Positions 16,862 through 26,061 of a stretch of 64,000 nt of DNA are shown here, one piece after another (positions within the stretch are counted from its first letter, which is position 1; each line of letters begins with the position of its first letter). The DNA comes from CAIYTF01 sp963664845 (lineage in GTDB: Bacteria; Bacteroidota; Ignavibacteria; Ignavibacteriales; Ignavibacteriaceae): assembly GCA_963664845.1 (NCBI GenBank), contig OY761615.1, positions 1,302,001 through 1,366,000 of the forward strand, in the 5' to 3' direction. The position numbers and the translations under genes are program-made. A model generated the notes under the pieces. The model was given only the letters and a program-made list of their open reading frames with translations, made no database searches and had not been told where the DNA came from.

Positions 16862-17269
16862 TCACAGCGTCAGTAAATACGCTGCCAGCTTTGTCAGGTC
16901 TTTTTCATCTTTGTTGTTATAGGATGGCATCGGTGAGGGATATTTCCCTGTCCGTTCCTGATGACGCGGCTCGCTTTGGTACGCATTTGGATTGCGGAGG
17001 AATGCCAATAATTTTTCAGGAGTATAGTAGGCTGCCAGCCCTGTCAATGCCGGGCCGCTGCCGCTGCCTTTGAGATCCGGGCCATGGCAGGTTACGCAGC
17101 TAAACTGCTGCACTGCTATCTTGGGGTCAATTCCCTGCCCCGATCCGGCCTGCATGGAGGCTGAATCTGACCCTTGCGCCGTTTCATCCGAGGTGGTTAA
17201 ACGTTGTATACCAAATAATACTATAAACAGTCCGACAAATGCGGCAATCCAAATCTGAGCCTTGGTCAT
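16862..17269 (-). CDS. Membrane-anchored class I cytochrome c
   Basis: 135 residues. An uncleaved N-terminal membrane helix (about 7-23) anchors a periplasmic c-type heme domain. The heme site is CVTCH (about residue 58), followed by GPDLKGSGSGPAL; the distal ligand is probably the Met of PSPMPSYNNKDEKDL near the C-terminus, the usual place. It carries electrons between periplasmic or membrane redox partners. The linker after the helix is Ser/Gln/Asp-rich. It lies 119 bp downstream of the amidase gene and has no oxidase genes near it, so its partner cannot be named from context. Confidence 0.88.
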   Translation of the reverse strand: MTKAQIWIAAFVGLFIVLFGIQRLTTSDETAQGSDSASMQAGSGQGIDPKIAVQQFSCVTCHGPDLKGSGSGPALTGLAAYYTPEKLLAFLRNPNAYQSEPRHQERTGKYPSPMPSYNNKDEKDLTKLAAYLLTL

Positions 17270-17388
17270 ATAATTCCTGTTTTATTCATTTCAAAATGTA
17301 CTAAATATCCGGTGCAGGGCAAACATCGCATGCTGTCTATTCCGCACCCAAAAACAATGCCCTTTTGCCATATTCAAGCCTGGTGGCA

Positions 17389-18924
17389 TTATTCGGCCTC
17401 TATCTCCTTGCCGTAATATCCTTTAAATGACTTGATCGCCTGGAAGATCGAATTTGCGATTTCCTGCTGCCCGTTCTCGCTCTTCATATAATTTGAATCG
17501 CTTTCGTTGGTCACATAACCGGTCTCAAACAAAATACTGGGCATTGCGGCGCCAACCAGCACATAAAAGCCCGCCTGCTTAATTCCGCGCGATGCGATAT
17601 CGGTACCGGAGCTCAAATGACTGTTCAATATCTCCGCGAATTTTTCGGAGTAACGCATATACGACGAGTGCGCCATGCTCACCAGAATAAAATTCTCATC
17701 GGTCAGCTTGCCATACCGTGACGGGTTATCCTCATAATTTATAACGCTGTTCTCCCGTTCCGCAATGTTGATGGCCTCTGTAGTGCGGCCGGGGCGCAAC
17801 AGATATATTTCATAACCATTGGGTGCGCTTATCTTTGCCTGAACCGAATTACAGTGGATCGAGATGAACAATTTCCCGTTGGCCTCATTGGCAAACTTTC
17901 CACGCTTATACAGTTCGATGAAAGTATCATCTTTCCTGGTATAAACCACTTTCACGTCTTTCATGTTCTTCTGTATCAGCTTACCCAGCTTAAGGGCCAC
18001 ACCCAGATTTATAACTTTTTCCACCGTGTTGTGGATGCCAATAGCGCCATAGTCTTTTCCGCCGTGGCCTGCATCCAGGACAATAACATCAAATTTCCAT
18101 TTTTGCTTGGCCGGGTCGGAAGTCTTGGTTTTCTGGGCAAATTTCTGGTTATGCACCGTCAGCAAAAGCGTGTTCGGATCATCCAATATCAGTTCGAATG
18201 AACTGTAATCTCCGGATACTTTTAAGGTAACAACAGTATTATCTTTTTCCTGGTTCCAATCAACCGAGCGAACCAGTCCTTTTCTCGAAGTAAACGATTT
18301 TGGTGTTCCCACAAGTTTGGTCTTGGCAAACTGCACCGTTATGGTTCCGTCCTCGTAATCCGCAGTGTATTTCTTAATCTTTTGCTTTCCTTTGAAGGAT
18401 ATCAGTGTTCCATTGGCTTTTTCATTAACCGTATAGGAAAAGGTGGAGTTTGTTGCCGCAAGGACCTCATCCACAGGAGCGTCTGCCGTCTCGGGCTCTT
18501 TAACATCCGTCAGTTTGTTCTTCCATGAGAACGCTACAGCAAAGTGCTTCTCCATTAGTTTAGCAAAACACTCCAATTGGATAAATACTTCACCATTACT
18601 GAATGTCGCCTGTGGAAATATTTGCGATGTGGTAACGGAGCCATCCTCTTTCGAGCGGAAGACCACAAAAGGATTATTGGCCGTGATGATCAACGATGCC
18701 TTGGGAAACCGGAGTTCAATTTTGTTTTTATCGGTGTTCCTGAAATACTGGAAGTGCAGTTTCACGGCAAAATCCGGTACAGAAAGGAAAGTTTGACCGC
18801 CTCTTTGCAGTGCGGTTATATCGAAATCACTTCCCTTGAAGGTGATTTTTTGCTTTTCCTGTGCATAGGAACAGACTGACAGGAGCAACAAAAAAAACAA
18901 AACCACTGAACGCTTTTTTGCCAT
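17389..18924 (-). CDS. N-acetylmuramoyl-L-alanine amidase with AMIN domain
   Basis: Periplasmic zinc hydrolase that cleaves the amide bond between N-acetylmuramic acid and L-Ala of peptidoglycan, usually for daughter-cell separation. From ATG 18924 it has 511 residues: signal peptide 1-21 (ending VCSYAQ), two copper-amine-oxidase/AMIN-like beta domains (about 25-270), and a C-terminal Amidase_3 domain. Its zinc residues are visible: DAGHGGKDYGAIG (His), a VEKVINLGVALKLG stretch (Glu), and SIHCNS (His); the catalytic Glu is in SILFETGYVTN. An earlier in-frame start would add 32 residues upstream of the obvious signal peptide and overlap the previous gene, so it was rejected. Confidence 0.93.
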   Translation of the reverse strand: MAKKRSVVLFFLLLLSVCSYAQEKQKITFKGSDFDITALQRGGQTFLSVPDFAVKLHFQYFRNTDKNKIELRFPKASLIITANNPFVVFRSKEDGSVTTSQIFPQATFSNGEVFIQLECFAKLMEKHFAVAFSWKNKLTDVKEPETADAPVDEVLAATNSTFSYTVNEKANGTLISFKGKQKIKKYTADYEDGTITVQFAKTKLVGTPKSFTSRKGLVRSVDWNQEKDNTVVTLKVSGDYSSFELILDDPNTLLLTVHNQKFAQKTKTSDPAKQKWKFDVIVLDAGHGGKDYGAIGIHNTVEKVINLGVALKLGKLIQKNMKDVKVVYTRKDDTFIELYKRGKFANEANGKLFISIHCNSVQAKISAPNGYEIYLLRPGRTTEAINIAERENSVINYEDNPSRYGKLTDENFILVSMAHSSYMRYSEKFAEILNSHLSSGTDIASRGIKQAGFYVLVGAAMPSILFETGYVTNESDSNYMKSENGQQEIANSIFQAIKSFKGYYGKEIEAE

Positions 18925-19016
18925 TATAAAAAACAGCTCCGTGAAGCTGTTGTTTGCTTTGGAGTACCGATTGTGGAAAGCAGTTACAGGTCTCATACCA
19001 GTTCCAATTACCGGTA

Positions 19017-19595
19017 TCATCCTATGAAAGGGAGAAAGAACCCGGCTTTTTCCCTGTATTGTTTGAACTGCTCCGGAAAGTGTTTCTTCAACAACCCTTC
19101 CTCGATGAGGGCACGTTTTATCAGGATAGGTATTTCAATGAGTGCCAACGGCAACACTAGAAAAGAAAGCGTAGCAGCCGCAGCACCCAGATCCGAAAGT
19201 ATTTGGAACAGATAATACGGGTGCCGGATGTATTTGTAAATTCCTTCCTGTACCAGTTTATGCTTTTTGAAGATCACTATATCCTGCGAATAGTTGTCGC
19301 CAAGTTGTTTATAAAGTGCTACCTGAGTCCAGGACGAAATGAGGTAAACAATCAGCCCTGCGAGCCTGTATGGATGCCATTTGGCATAGTCTGTGAGCGT
19401 CCCTACCTGAAACACGGCAATAATGAGCATAACAAGCAGAAGTGTGGCAAGCAAGGGTGGAACCGTTTGGAAAAAGCCCTTGGGTCTCTCCCGGGTTTCT
19501 CCGATATGAGAGCGGACACCTTTTTTGGCAGCACCAATATTTGCGCCGAAGATTGCGATAATATTAAGAGCAACAATAATATTGAGAGGGTCCAT
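19017..19595 (-). CDS. Isoprenylcysteine carboxyl methyltransferase-type membrane methyltransferase
   Basis: 192-residue integral membrane protein of the ICMT/PEMT superfamily, which moves a methyl group from S-adenosylmethionine to a lipid-like substrate. Four or five membrane helices are visible (for example 3-20, 42-65, 76-95, 137-160). The C-terminal SAM-binding signature is present: GIYKYIRHPYYLFQ (about 117-130) and EEGLLKKHFPEQFKQYREK (about 167-185). The substrate cannot be read from the sequence. It follows the GT2-like gene by 42 bp and precedes the amidase, so it probably belongs to the miaA transcript. Confidence 0.82.
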   Translation of the reverse strand: MDPLNIIVALNIIAIFGANIGAAKKGVRSHIGETRERPKGFFQTVPPLLATLLLVMLIIAVFQVGTLTDYAKWHPYRLAGLIVYLISSWTQVALYKQLGDNYSQDIVIFKKHKLVQEGIYKYIRHPYYLFQILSDLGAAAATLSFLVLPLALIEIPILIKRALIEEGLLKKHFPEQFKQYREKAGFFLPFIG

Positions 19596-19637
19596 AAAAT
19601 TCTATTCTTTCTATGCAATATAAGAAGATGCAAAAAA

Positions 19638-21050
19638 TTAATCTATTTTATCGGGGGCGAAGTTACGGGAAACATTCCGCACTTCTTCCAGCAGCCTGCA
19701 TTGCACGTCAAATGAGGGGATTGTTGCACTTGGTGCAAATTTGTGTTCCTGCCAGGCACCTTCTCCGGTTGATGACTTCTGGTTGATCCCTCTGGCAGAG
19801 GAAATTGTGCTTCCGGAAACAATATTCTGCAACAACACGGGAATTGCCTGAAACATCGGTTGCAGCGGATAACCGTTATCACGCAGAAAATGCAGCAGTT
19901 TCAACGTCCTGAACCCATCGAACCAAAAACGTGTTTGCGCGCTGAATTGCTTTGCCGGCAGTTTTTGAGCCTTCCGCCAGAAGTTCTCAAAATGCTGTGC
20001 CGCCAAAAAGTCCGCCAATGCCGTGCTGATTTGCCCGGCTTTCTCCATAAGCACTTCGCAGGCAAAAGAACTTTCCTTCATGAGCACCAGCCATTGTTTC
20101 AACACTTCAAACGACTCCGGACTGTACACAAGATATTCATCCTGCTGTCCGTCAATGAACCGATTCACACGTTGCCCCGTTCCAAACGGAACGCGCCAGG
20201 AGGGCCGCGAGGACGGGAACACACGGGCAGCGTTTATGGTGTGGATATTTTTCTGTTTTGCAATTTTCTCCAGAAAGTAAAAATCTTCACCTGCTTTTTT
20301 CTTGTTCATTCCTTCGCACTTGCAATAGGTTTCAACATCGCACAGCATTGCACTGCCTATGCTGTGAAACGCAAAGAGTGAACCGGCATAGATAAGTCCC
20401 AGCGTATAATGCCGGAGGAATAGCTCATAGCACACGATGGCGTCTCTGAACTCGGGTGCAGTCTCTGCAACCAAATGTTCATATTGTATCACTGCTGCCT
20501 GTATGCTTCCGGTCTGCATAACAGTCCGTATTGTTGCAATATAATTTTGACTCACGGTGCAATCTGCATCCAGACATACAATTGTTTTGTGTGCGGCGTC
20601 AGGGTTGAATAAAAGTAATGCCGAATCCATCCCAATTTTTCGGGCAAGCCCGACACCGGCAATATCCATCGGGAAATCATAGCCGGGAGAACTTGCGTTA
20701 ATAAAACCAAGATTTAGCACGGTGCCGTTTCCAAAGAACGCCTTCTGTACATCCGGCTCGTGCATCTCTGTAAGCCAGTTAAGCAGCAGGTGATTATCGC
20801 TTTTCACCTCATCCGGTGCTGCGTGGCTGTTATTGACAACAATAAGAAACAGGGTATGAGCCAGGTGCTCAGTGTGGTTGCGAGAAAGGGATAGAAGCAG
20901 TTTCTGTGTGTTCTTGAATTCTTCAATTGCCGGAACAACAACAACGGTATCGATATCCCCATTGACCAGACATTCGGGCGCATATTCTTTCCATTGGTAT
21001 TTATGCAAATAACGGGCAATCAGTTTTTGCTCTTCAGAGTTATTCAACAC
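19638..21050 (-). CDS. GT2-like glycosyltransferase, family unassigned
   Basis: 470 residues from GTG 21050. The GT-A fold is seen as DTVVVVPAIEEFKN (about residue 36), IVVNNSH, a DxD motif in VCLDADCTVSQNY (about 165), and an ED motif in KKAGEDFYFLEKI (about 255); the last ~200 residues are helical and not recognised. It probably transfers a sugar from a nucleotide-sugar donor, acceptor unknown. The start is translationally coupled: the GTG/TTG lies over the miaA stop (GTGTTGAATAA) and is preceded by GGGGAG at a good distance. A TTG at 21068 is an alternative. No membrane segment is obvious, so it is likely cytoplasmic. Confidence 0.75.
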   Translation of the reverse strand: MLNNSEEQKLIARYLHKYQWKEYAPECLVNGDIDTVVVVPAIEEFKNTQKLLLSLSRNHTEHLAHTLFLIVVNNSHAAPDEVKSDNHLLLNWLTEMHEPDVQKAFFGNGTVLNLGFINASSPGYDFPMDIAGVGLARKIGMDSALLLFNPDAAHKTIVCLDADCTVSQNYIATIRTVMQTGSIQAAVIQYEHLVAETAPEFRDAIVCYELFLRHYTLGLIYAGSLFAFHSIGSAMLCDVETYCKCEGMNKKKAGEDFYFLEKIAKQKNIHTINAARVFPSSRPSWRVPFGTGQRVNRFIDGQQDEYLVYSPESFEVLKQWLVLMKESSFACEVLMEKAGQISTALADFLAAQHFENFWRKAQKLPAKQFSAQTRFWFDGFRTLKLLHFLRDNGYPLQPMFQAIPVLLQNIVSGSTISSARGINQKSSTGEGAWQEHKFAPSATIPSFDVQCRLLEEVRNVSRNFAPDKID

Positions 21051-21957
21051 CGGCCCACTTCTCCCCAATCAGGGCAACGGCGTTTTCATAAAACGGCTCT
21101 GCCAAATGATTGATCCGCACGCCCTGTTTCTCCATCCGCCTGAACCAGGTCATTTGCCGTTTCGCGAAATCAAAGATGGCATAGCGCAGTTTTTCTTTCA
21201 TTTCATTCAGTGTCAGTTCGTTGCCCAAATACATGGTGATAAACTTATATTCCAGCCCAAAGAATTTGAGCCGTTCAGGAGATATACCCTCGTTAAGCAA
21301 GCCCTCAACTTCTTCTATCATTCCCTCGGAAAAACGCTTTTCAAGTCTGTTTGAAATTCTCTCTTTGACCGTGGCCCTGTCGGGGAAAACTCCGAGGATC
21401 AGGGGTTCGAAATCAGCGCTTTGCTTCCCCGGGGTCAAACGTGCACTTTCTTCGGCAACCAAAATGGCCTTAATTATACGTTCCTTTTCTATGAGATCTG
21501 TTGTATTGTGCAAGGATGCCGACAGATGTAACAGCATGGCCCGAAGCTGGTCTTCATCAAGAAGGGCCAGTTCTTTCGCTCTTTCCCCGTCAAAATCGGC
21601 AGGCACAAACCGATAGCTTTGGAGCACTGAGGACAAATACATGCCGCTTCCGCCAACAAGAAAAGGCAGCTTGTTCCTGCCGGTTATTTCTTCGAAGGCA
21701 GCAGCAAAATCTTTTTGAAAGTGAAACACATCGTAGTCATCGGCCGGCTCAAGAAAGTCAATCAGGTGCGCGGTGATCCGCTTCCCATCGACGATATAAT
21801 CATCATAATCTTTGCCGGTTCCGATATTCATTCGACGAAAAAACTGTCGCGAATCGCAGGAAATGACCTCGCCGTCATAGTTGGCACATAAACGCGCGGC
21901 AAGACTGGTCTTGCCGCTTGCGGTGGGTCCCAGTATGGTAATAAGATTATAAAGCAT
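21040..21957 (-). CDS. miaA: tRNA dimethylallyltransferase
   Basis: Transfers a dimethylallyl group to N6 of A37 in tRNAs reading UNN codons. 305 residues, the normal size. The P-loop is GPTASGKTSLAARL (about 9), followed by ISCDSRQFFRRMNIGTGK and the substrate region LVGGSGMYLSSVLQ (about 101-114); the C-terminal part has FGLEYKFITMYL and KRQMTWFRRM. The start is ATG 21957 (MLYNLITIL); a TTG six codons upstream would add MPENPK, which does not fit the family. It overlaps the following GT2-like gene by 11 bp, so the two are coupled. Confidence 0.96.
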   Translation of the reverse strand: MLYNLITILGPTASGKTSLAARLCANYDGEVISCDSRQFFRRMNIGTGKDYDDYIVDGKRITAHLIDFLEPADDYDVFHFQKDFAAAFEEITGRNKLPFLVGGSGMYLSSVLQSYRFVPADFDGERAKELALLDEDQLRAMLLHLSASLHNTTDLIEKERIIKAILVAEESARLTPGKQSADFEPLILGVFPDRATVKERISNRLEKRFSEGMIEEVEGLLNEGISPERLKFFGLEYKFITMYLGNELTLNEMKEKLRYAIFDFAKRQMTWFRRMEKQGVRINHLAEPFYENAVALIGEKWAGVE

Positions 21958-21995
21958 TTTCGGGTTTTCGGGCAATTCACGCCCCGCAGTCCGGA

Positions 21996-24701
21996 TCAGA
22001 ATTCTTTCACAATGGGCAATTCAATAACCACAGTTGCTCCTTCACCAAGCTCACTCTCTATGTGAATATTGCCTTCGTGTTCTTTGATAATTTTTTCTGT
22101 TATAGGAAGTCCTAGACCAACACCATTTGGTTTGCCGTGCGACATGAATGGCTCAAAAATTTTCTCCAGAATACTATCGGGAATTCCCACTCCCTTATCC
22201 TTGAACGATATCACCAGTTTTGTATCATCCGGACTGACCCGCGCGGTAACGTATAATTCGCCACCTTGGGGCATAGCATCACAGGCATTCTTGGTGATCT
22301 GGAAAAATGCCTGATACATTTCCCTCCGGTCAACGTTCAACAGAACATCCGGACCCAACTTTTTAAAGAGCTTGGTCTTCCTGTAATCGACATATTCAGC
22401 CAGCAAGTCAAGCAACTCGGCAAGAACACGGTGAGAACCAATCACTTTCTTGTTCAGCACGGCCTTCCCTTCGGAAAAGCTTAGCGTGGTAAGAACAAGA
22501 TCGACAACAATATTCGACTGTTCGATCATCATGGTAATAACCTGATTCACATCGGGAGAAAGATTTTTCTTGCGGATGTGTTCGGCCAGATGCTTAATAG
22601 TCAGTATAGGTTTTTTAATATCCGAGATCAGGAATTTTGCAACCTTTCCCAACGACGTCAGGCGGTCGGTTTTGAGCAGTTGCTCAACAAGCTCTGCATT
22701 TTCAAGGGAAATGGCGATGTGCGCTGAGAGAGCGGTAAGAAACGTTTCATCAAGTGCTGAGAATATTCCTCTCTTGCTGTTCAGAAGTTGTATGACGGCA
22801 ATGATGATTCCAGACTTATTCCTTATGGGGAAGCAGAGCATGGATTTTGTTTTATAACCGGTTTGCCGGTCAATATCAGGATCGAACCTGTTATCTTTGG
22901 TTACATCCTGAATATTAATTATCTCACCTGTTTGAGCCACCCAACCGGCCAATCCCTGTCCAATATCCAAACGGATCTCTTCAATATCCTCACCCCTTAT
23001 CACCTTGGACCATATCTCATGATTAGGATAATCGACTATGTACAGAGTTCCGCGGTCTGCCTGTGTTAAAAGCGATACGGCCTGAACAATCGAGCTCAAT
23101 ACCTGATCGAGTTTAATGTTTGAATTGGTGAGCTGTGCCGCTTCAATTATTAACTGTAACTGATCTGTTGTTAAATCTTCGGCTTTATGAACATCACTAT
23201 GCCCAATGTCCGGTATATCCTGGGATTGCAGTGGGGCAGAAAATCTAAATCGATTATCACCAAAGGATACAGTCTCCTCGGCGGTTGGCTCGTTGAAAAT
23301 AAACTTATCCTCATTAAGTTCGTCATCCTCTGAATCAGGTGGCTCTGGTTCAATAACTGATTCATTTACCGGGACTTCCTCATGGTAAGCAGTTCCAATT
23401 GTATTTTGTTTAACCACCTCCGGTGTCCCGGGTTCCTCCTGCACTGCGTTCGGAGAAGGGCTGGCAATTAAATTGCCAAATTCATCAAACTCAAACTCCC
23501 GGATTGGCTGGTCACCGGTAAGATCGTCACCGAACCATGTATCGGACTTACTCTCAGGGGTTTCATCCAATGCAGGTCCAGGCTCACTAATTTTATTGGT
23601 TGGTGAAAAACTGTCGACAGCAGTCTTCGCATAACTTTCAGGAAGTGGTTCCTCCACCGGAGCAGCAAAATCCCAGGTCAGATTTTCTTCCGCTGCTTCT
23701 TCCTCCTTTTCGGGAACGTTCGCTTCTTCATCAACGAATCCGTGAAGTGTACTCTCAGTTTCAATAACCGGTTTATCCTCTGGAATATGAATATGCATCC
23801 CAGATTCAGAAGCGCCGAATCCGGCAACCGTTTCTTTGCCAAATGTTGGGGTGTCCCAGTTCAGTGAAAAGTTGTCAGGTGCAGCTTCACTTACAGAATC
23901 GGTTTCCTCGTAGGAAGGAGAATGGGTATCAGGCAACCCGCTTACTGGTTCGGTAAAATCCCAACTGAGTGCTGATGGTTCCGGGTTTTCAGTTACCGTT
24001 GCTTTTTCAGTTTCTATACCGGGTTCAGCTTGCGCGGCCGGTTGATTAAAATCAGAAAAATTGAAAGAATCTTCAAATGTGCGATTGAATTTTTTGGGAA
24101 ATTCATCACCTGGTGCTGCCTCGTCCGGAGTTGCGGCTGTGACCGCATCCTGACCCTTAACAATTTTGGGGGACGAAAATTCCTGTGTGTTTTTCTTTGG
24201 TGAGTATGCAAAAGGTTCCAGTGTATCCGTGGTTTTCAACAGGTTACTAAGCTCTTCGGAATAAATCTCTTTTGACGTGTTGTAATCGGATAAGTCGTTA
24301 CGTGTTGGATCCAGGCGCTGGATTGAATTGAGAATAGGCCGGTGTTTTGCAATCAGATCGTTAATTTCTTTGCGCCCAAGTACGAACACCGATACTGCTT
24401 TGTTTGCAACCGCAGACGAACGCCGGGCAGCCTGCTCCATGAATTCCTTTTCACCGAAGAAATCGCCTTTTGATTTTTCAAATATCCTTTGCCCGTCAAT
24501 AGGAGCAACGTATTTGATTTTGACTTCTCCCTCCAGCAGCAGGAAAAGCTGATCGGCAGCGTCACCTGTTTGAAAGATTATATCACCTTCCCTGAAATTC
24601 AATACATCCTTCTGATTGAAGTTCAGTTTAATATCGTCCGGAGGAACATTTTCAAAAAGCTTATTTGCTTTTATCGTATCAATTAATTTAACTTGTGCCA
24701 T
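21996..24701 (-). CDS. cNMP-binding / GAF / HATPase protein with degenerate H-box
   Basis: 901 residues, no membrane segment. A cyclic-nucleotide-binding (Crp-like) domain spans 1-125 (FREGDIIFQTGDAADQLFLL, GDFFGEKEFME). An acidic, disordered linker (about 140-510) contains repeated short motifs of the type L(S/N/T)WDF-x-x-P. A GAF domain follows (about 525-675: ADRGTLYIVD, GQGLAGWVAQTG), then a kinase-like core. The HATPase domain is complete (N-box KNACDAMPQ, G1 DKGVGIP, G2 GVGLGLPI), but the expected phosphoacceptor histidine in SLGKVAKFLISDIKKP is a serine. It may therefore act in trans, as an adaptor, or as a kinase on another protein. It ends 39 bp upstream of miaA. Confidence 0.85.
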   Translation of the reverse strand: MAQVKLIDTIKANKLFENVPPDDIKLNFNQKDVLNFREGDIIFQTGDAADQLFLLLEGEVKIKYVAPIDGQRIFEKSKGDFFGEKEFMEQAARRSSAVANKAVSVFVLGRKEINDLIAKHRPILNSIQRLDPTRNDLSDYNTSKEIYSEELSNLLKTTDTLEPFAYSPKKNTQEFSSPKIVKGQDAVTAATPDEAAPGDEFPKKFNRTFEDSFNFSDFNQPAAQAEPGIETEKATVTENPEPSALSWDFTEPVSGLPDTHSPSYEETDSVSEAAPDNFSLNWDTPTFGKETVAGFGASESGMHIHIPEDKPVIETESTLHGFVDEEANVPEKEEEAAEENLTWDFAAPVEEPLPESYAKTAVDSFSPTNKISEPGPALDETPESKSDTWFGDDLTGDQPIREFEFDEFGNLIASPSPNAVQEEPGTPEVVKQNTIGTAYHEEVPVNESVIEPEPPDSEDDELNEDKFIFNEPTAEETVSFGDNRFRFSAPLQSQDIPDIGHSDVHKAEDLTTDQLQLIIEAAQLTNSNIKLDQVLSSIVQAVSLLTQADRGTLYIVDYPNHEIWSKVIRGEDIEEIRLDIGQGLAGWVAQTGEIINIQDVTKDNRFDPDIDRQTGYKTKSMLCFPIRNKSGIIIAVIQLLNSKRGIFSALDETFLTALSAHIAISLENAELVEQLLKTDRLTSLGKVAKFLISDIKKPILTIKHLAEHIRKKNLSPDVNQVITMMIEQSNIVVDLVLTTLSFSEGKAVLNKKVIGSHRVLAELLDLLAEYVDYRKTKLFKKLGPDVLLNVDRREMYQAFFQITKNACDAMPQGGELYVTARVSPDDTKLVISFKDKGVGIPDSILEKIFEPFMSHGKPNGVGLGLPITEKIIKEHEGNIHIESELGEGATVVIELPIVKEF

Positions 24702-24722
24702 TTGAAATATCTGTTAGTACAA

Positions 24723-25343
24723 ATGAATAACTTAGTTAGCGAAATCAAAATCGGCATCGAATTTCTTAAAGAAAACGATACACGGCTTAGAACAATAATC
24801 GAAGGAACTCCCCCTTGTTCAATTAAACAGCAAAAACAATATTTTTTGCGACTCATTGAGATCATCATAAGTCAGCAGCTTTCAGTAAAGGCAGCGGATG
24901 CTATCTTTAACCGGTTCATTGCCCATTTTGGTTCAGGGGTAAAACCCTCTGCAATCCTTACAACCGCGCCAGAAAAAATTCGCAGTTTGGGCCTTTCCAC
25001 AAGTAAGGTCAATTTTATAAAAGATGTTGCGGAAAAGATAGAAAATAAACAATTAAAATTAAAGGGCTTTTCTCACATGACCGAAGAGGAAATAAGAGAA
25101 CAACTCACACAGATTAAAGGAGTGGGTGTTTGGTCGTGTGATATGTTTTTGATGTTCACCCTTGGCAAACTGAATATTCTTCCCGTTCACGATCTGGGAA
25201 TCAGGAAAGGAATACAGAAAATATACCGCCTGCGAAAACTTCCCGATGAATCCAAAATAAGGGCAATTGCTCAACAGAATAGCTGGCACCCCTATTGCTC
25301 TGTTGCAAGCTGGTATGTTTGGCGCAGCCTGGAGGTTGACTAG
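24723..25343 (+). CDS. AlkA-type DNA-3-methyladenine glycosylase (HhH-GPD)
   Basis: Removes alkylated purines from DNA to start base-excision repair. 206 residues, a compact form without the N-terminal AlkA domain. Motifs: IISQQLSVKAADAIFNRF (about 45-62), LRSLGLS-like turn (IRSLGLSTSKV), the helix-hairpin-helix LTQIKGVGVWSCDMFL (about 132-147), and the catalytic Asp in ILPVHDLGIRKGI (about 157); the C-terminal SWHPYCSVASWYVWRSL is also typical. It starts at ATG 24723; a TTG 30 bp upstream would overlap the divergent cNMP/GAF gene. Only 21 bp separate the two divergent starts, so its promoter must lie inside the neighbour. Confidence 0.9.
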   Translation: MNNLVSEIKIGIEFLKENDTRLRTIIEGTPPCSIKQQKQYFLRLIEIIISQQLSVKAADAIFNRFIAHFGSGVKPSAILTTAPEKIRSLGLSTSKVNFIKDVAEKIENKQLKLKGFSHMTEEEIREQLTQIKGVGVWSCDMFLMFTLGKLNILPVHDLGIRKGIQKIYRLRKLPDESKIRAIAQQNSWHPYCSVASWYVWRSLEVD

Positions 25344-25515
25344 TCCAGACACTGCTTTCCCTGTTATACTTCTATGCCTCATAAGTTGATTTTTGTATAA
25401 TCTTTTTTTTGACTTTAGTCTTTTGCGTTGTCCTGGCGTCTTTGCTCAAAATCCCGGTTTCTAAATTCTGGTCGCAGCTGTGTGCATTGTGCCGGGGCTC
25501 ACATATTGGCAATGA

Positions 25516-25977
25516 CTATTTCACGCCGGTATGCCCGAATCCACCTTCGTTCCTGTGCGTAGAGTTTAATTCGTCTGCCAACCTAACCTCGGCCTTGCAA
25601 ACCGGGGCCAAAACCAATTGGGCAATACGGTCACCCCGTTCAATGATAAAATCAGTTGCCCCAAAGTTAATCAGAATGATCTTAATTTCACCCCGGTAAT
25701 CTGCATCAATTGTCCCAGGTGCATTTAATATGGTCACCCCATGTGTTGCCGCAAGTCCGCTGCGGGGCCTCACCTGTATCTCAAACCCGTCAGGTATTTC
25801 GACAGACAAATTGGTAGCGACTATCGTATGACTCAAAGGAGGAATGATAAGCTTATCAGCCAGAGCAGCCCTGACATCCATCCCGGAGGCATCTGCTGTT
25901 GAATAAGATGGCAACGGAATATCATCAAATTGCGTGTCCAACCGCTTGAAAAATAATGGTATCGATAGTGAGTCCAT
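25516..25977 (-). CDS. dut: Deoxyuridine 5'-triphosphate nucleotidohydrolase (dUTPase)
   Basis: Hydrolyses dUTP to dUMP and pyrophosphate, keeping uracil out of DNA and supplying dTMP synthesis. 153 residues from ATG 25977, typical of the trimeric enzyme. All five motifs are present: ADASGMDVRA (I), RPRSGLAATHGV (II), NAPGTIDADYRGEI (III), ERGDRIAQLV (IV) and the Gly-rich C-terminal RNEGGFGHTG (V). An earlier in-frame start would add 19 residues not found in the family. It is the last gene of a minus-strand cluster, 84 bp after the flippase gene, and converges with the AlkA-type glycosylase gene. Confidence 0.97.
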   Translation of the reverse strand: MDSLSIPLFFKRLDTQFDDIPLPSYSTADASGMDVRAALADKLIIPPLSHTIVATNLSVEIPDGFEIQVRPRSGLAATHGVTILNAPGTIDADYRGEIKIILINFGATDFIIERGDRIAQLVLAPVCKAEVRLADELNSTHRNEGGFGHTGVK

Positions 25978-26061
25978 GGCACTTGTTCCTTTATAATCAA
26001 GAGCGATGAGTGAATAAAAAAGCAGCCGAAGCAAATATTGAGAATTTATGACGGCTAAAAA

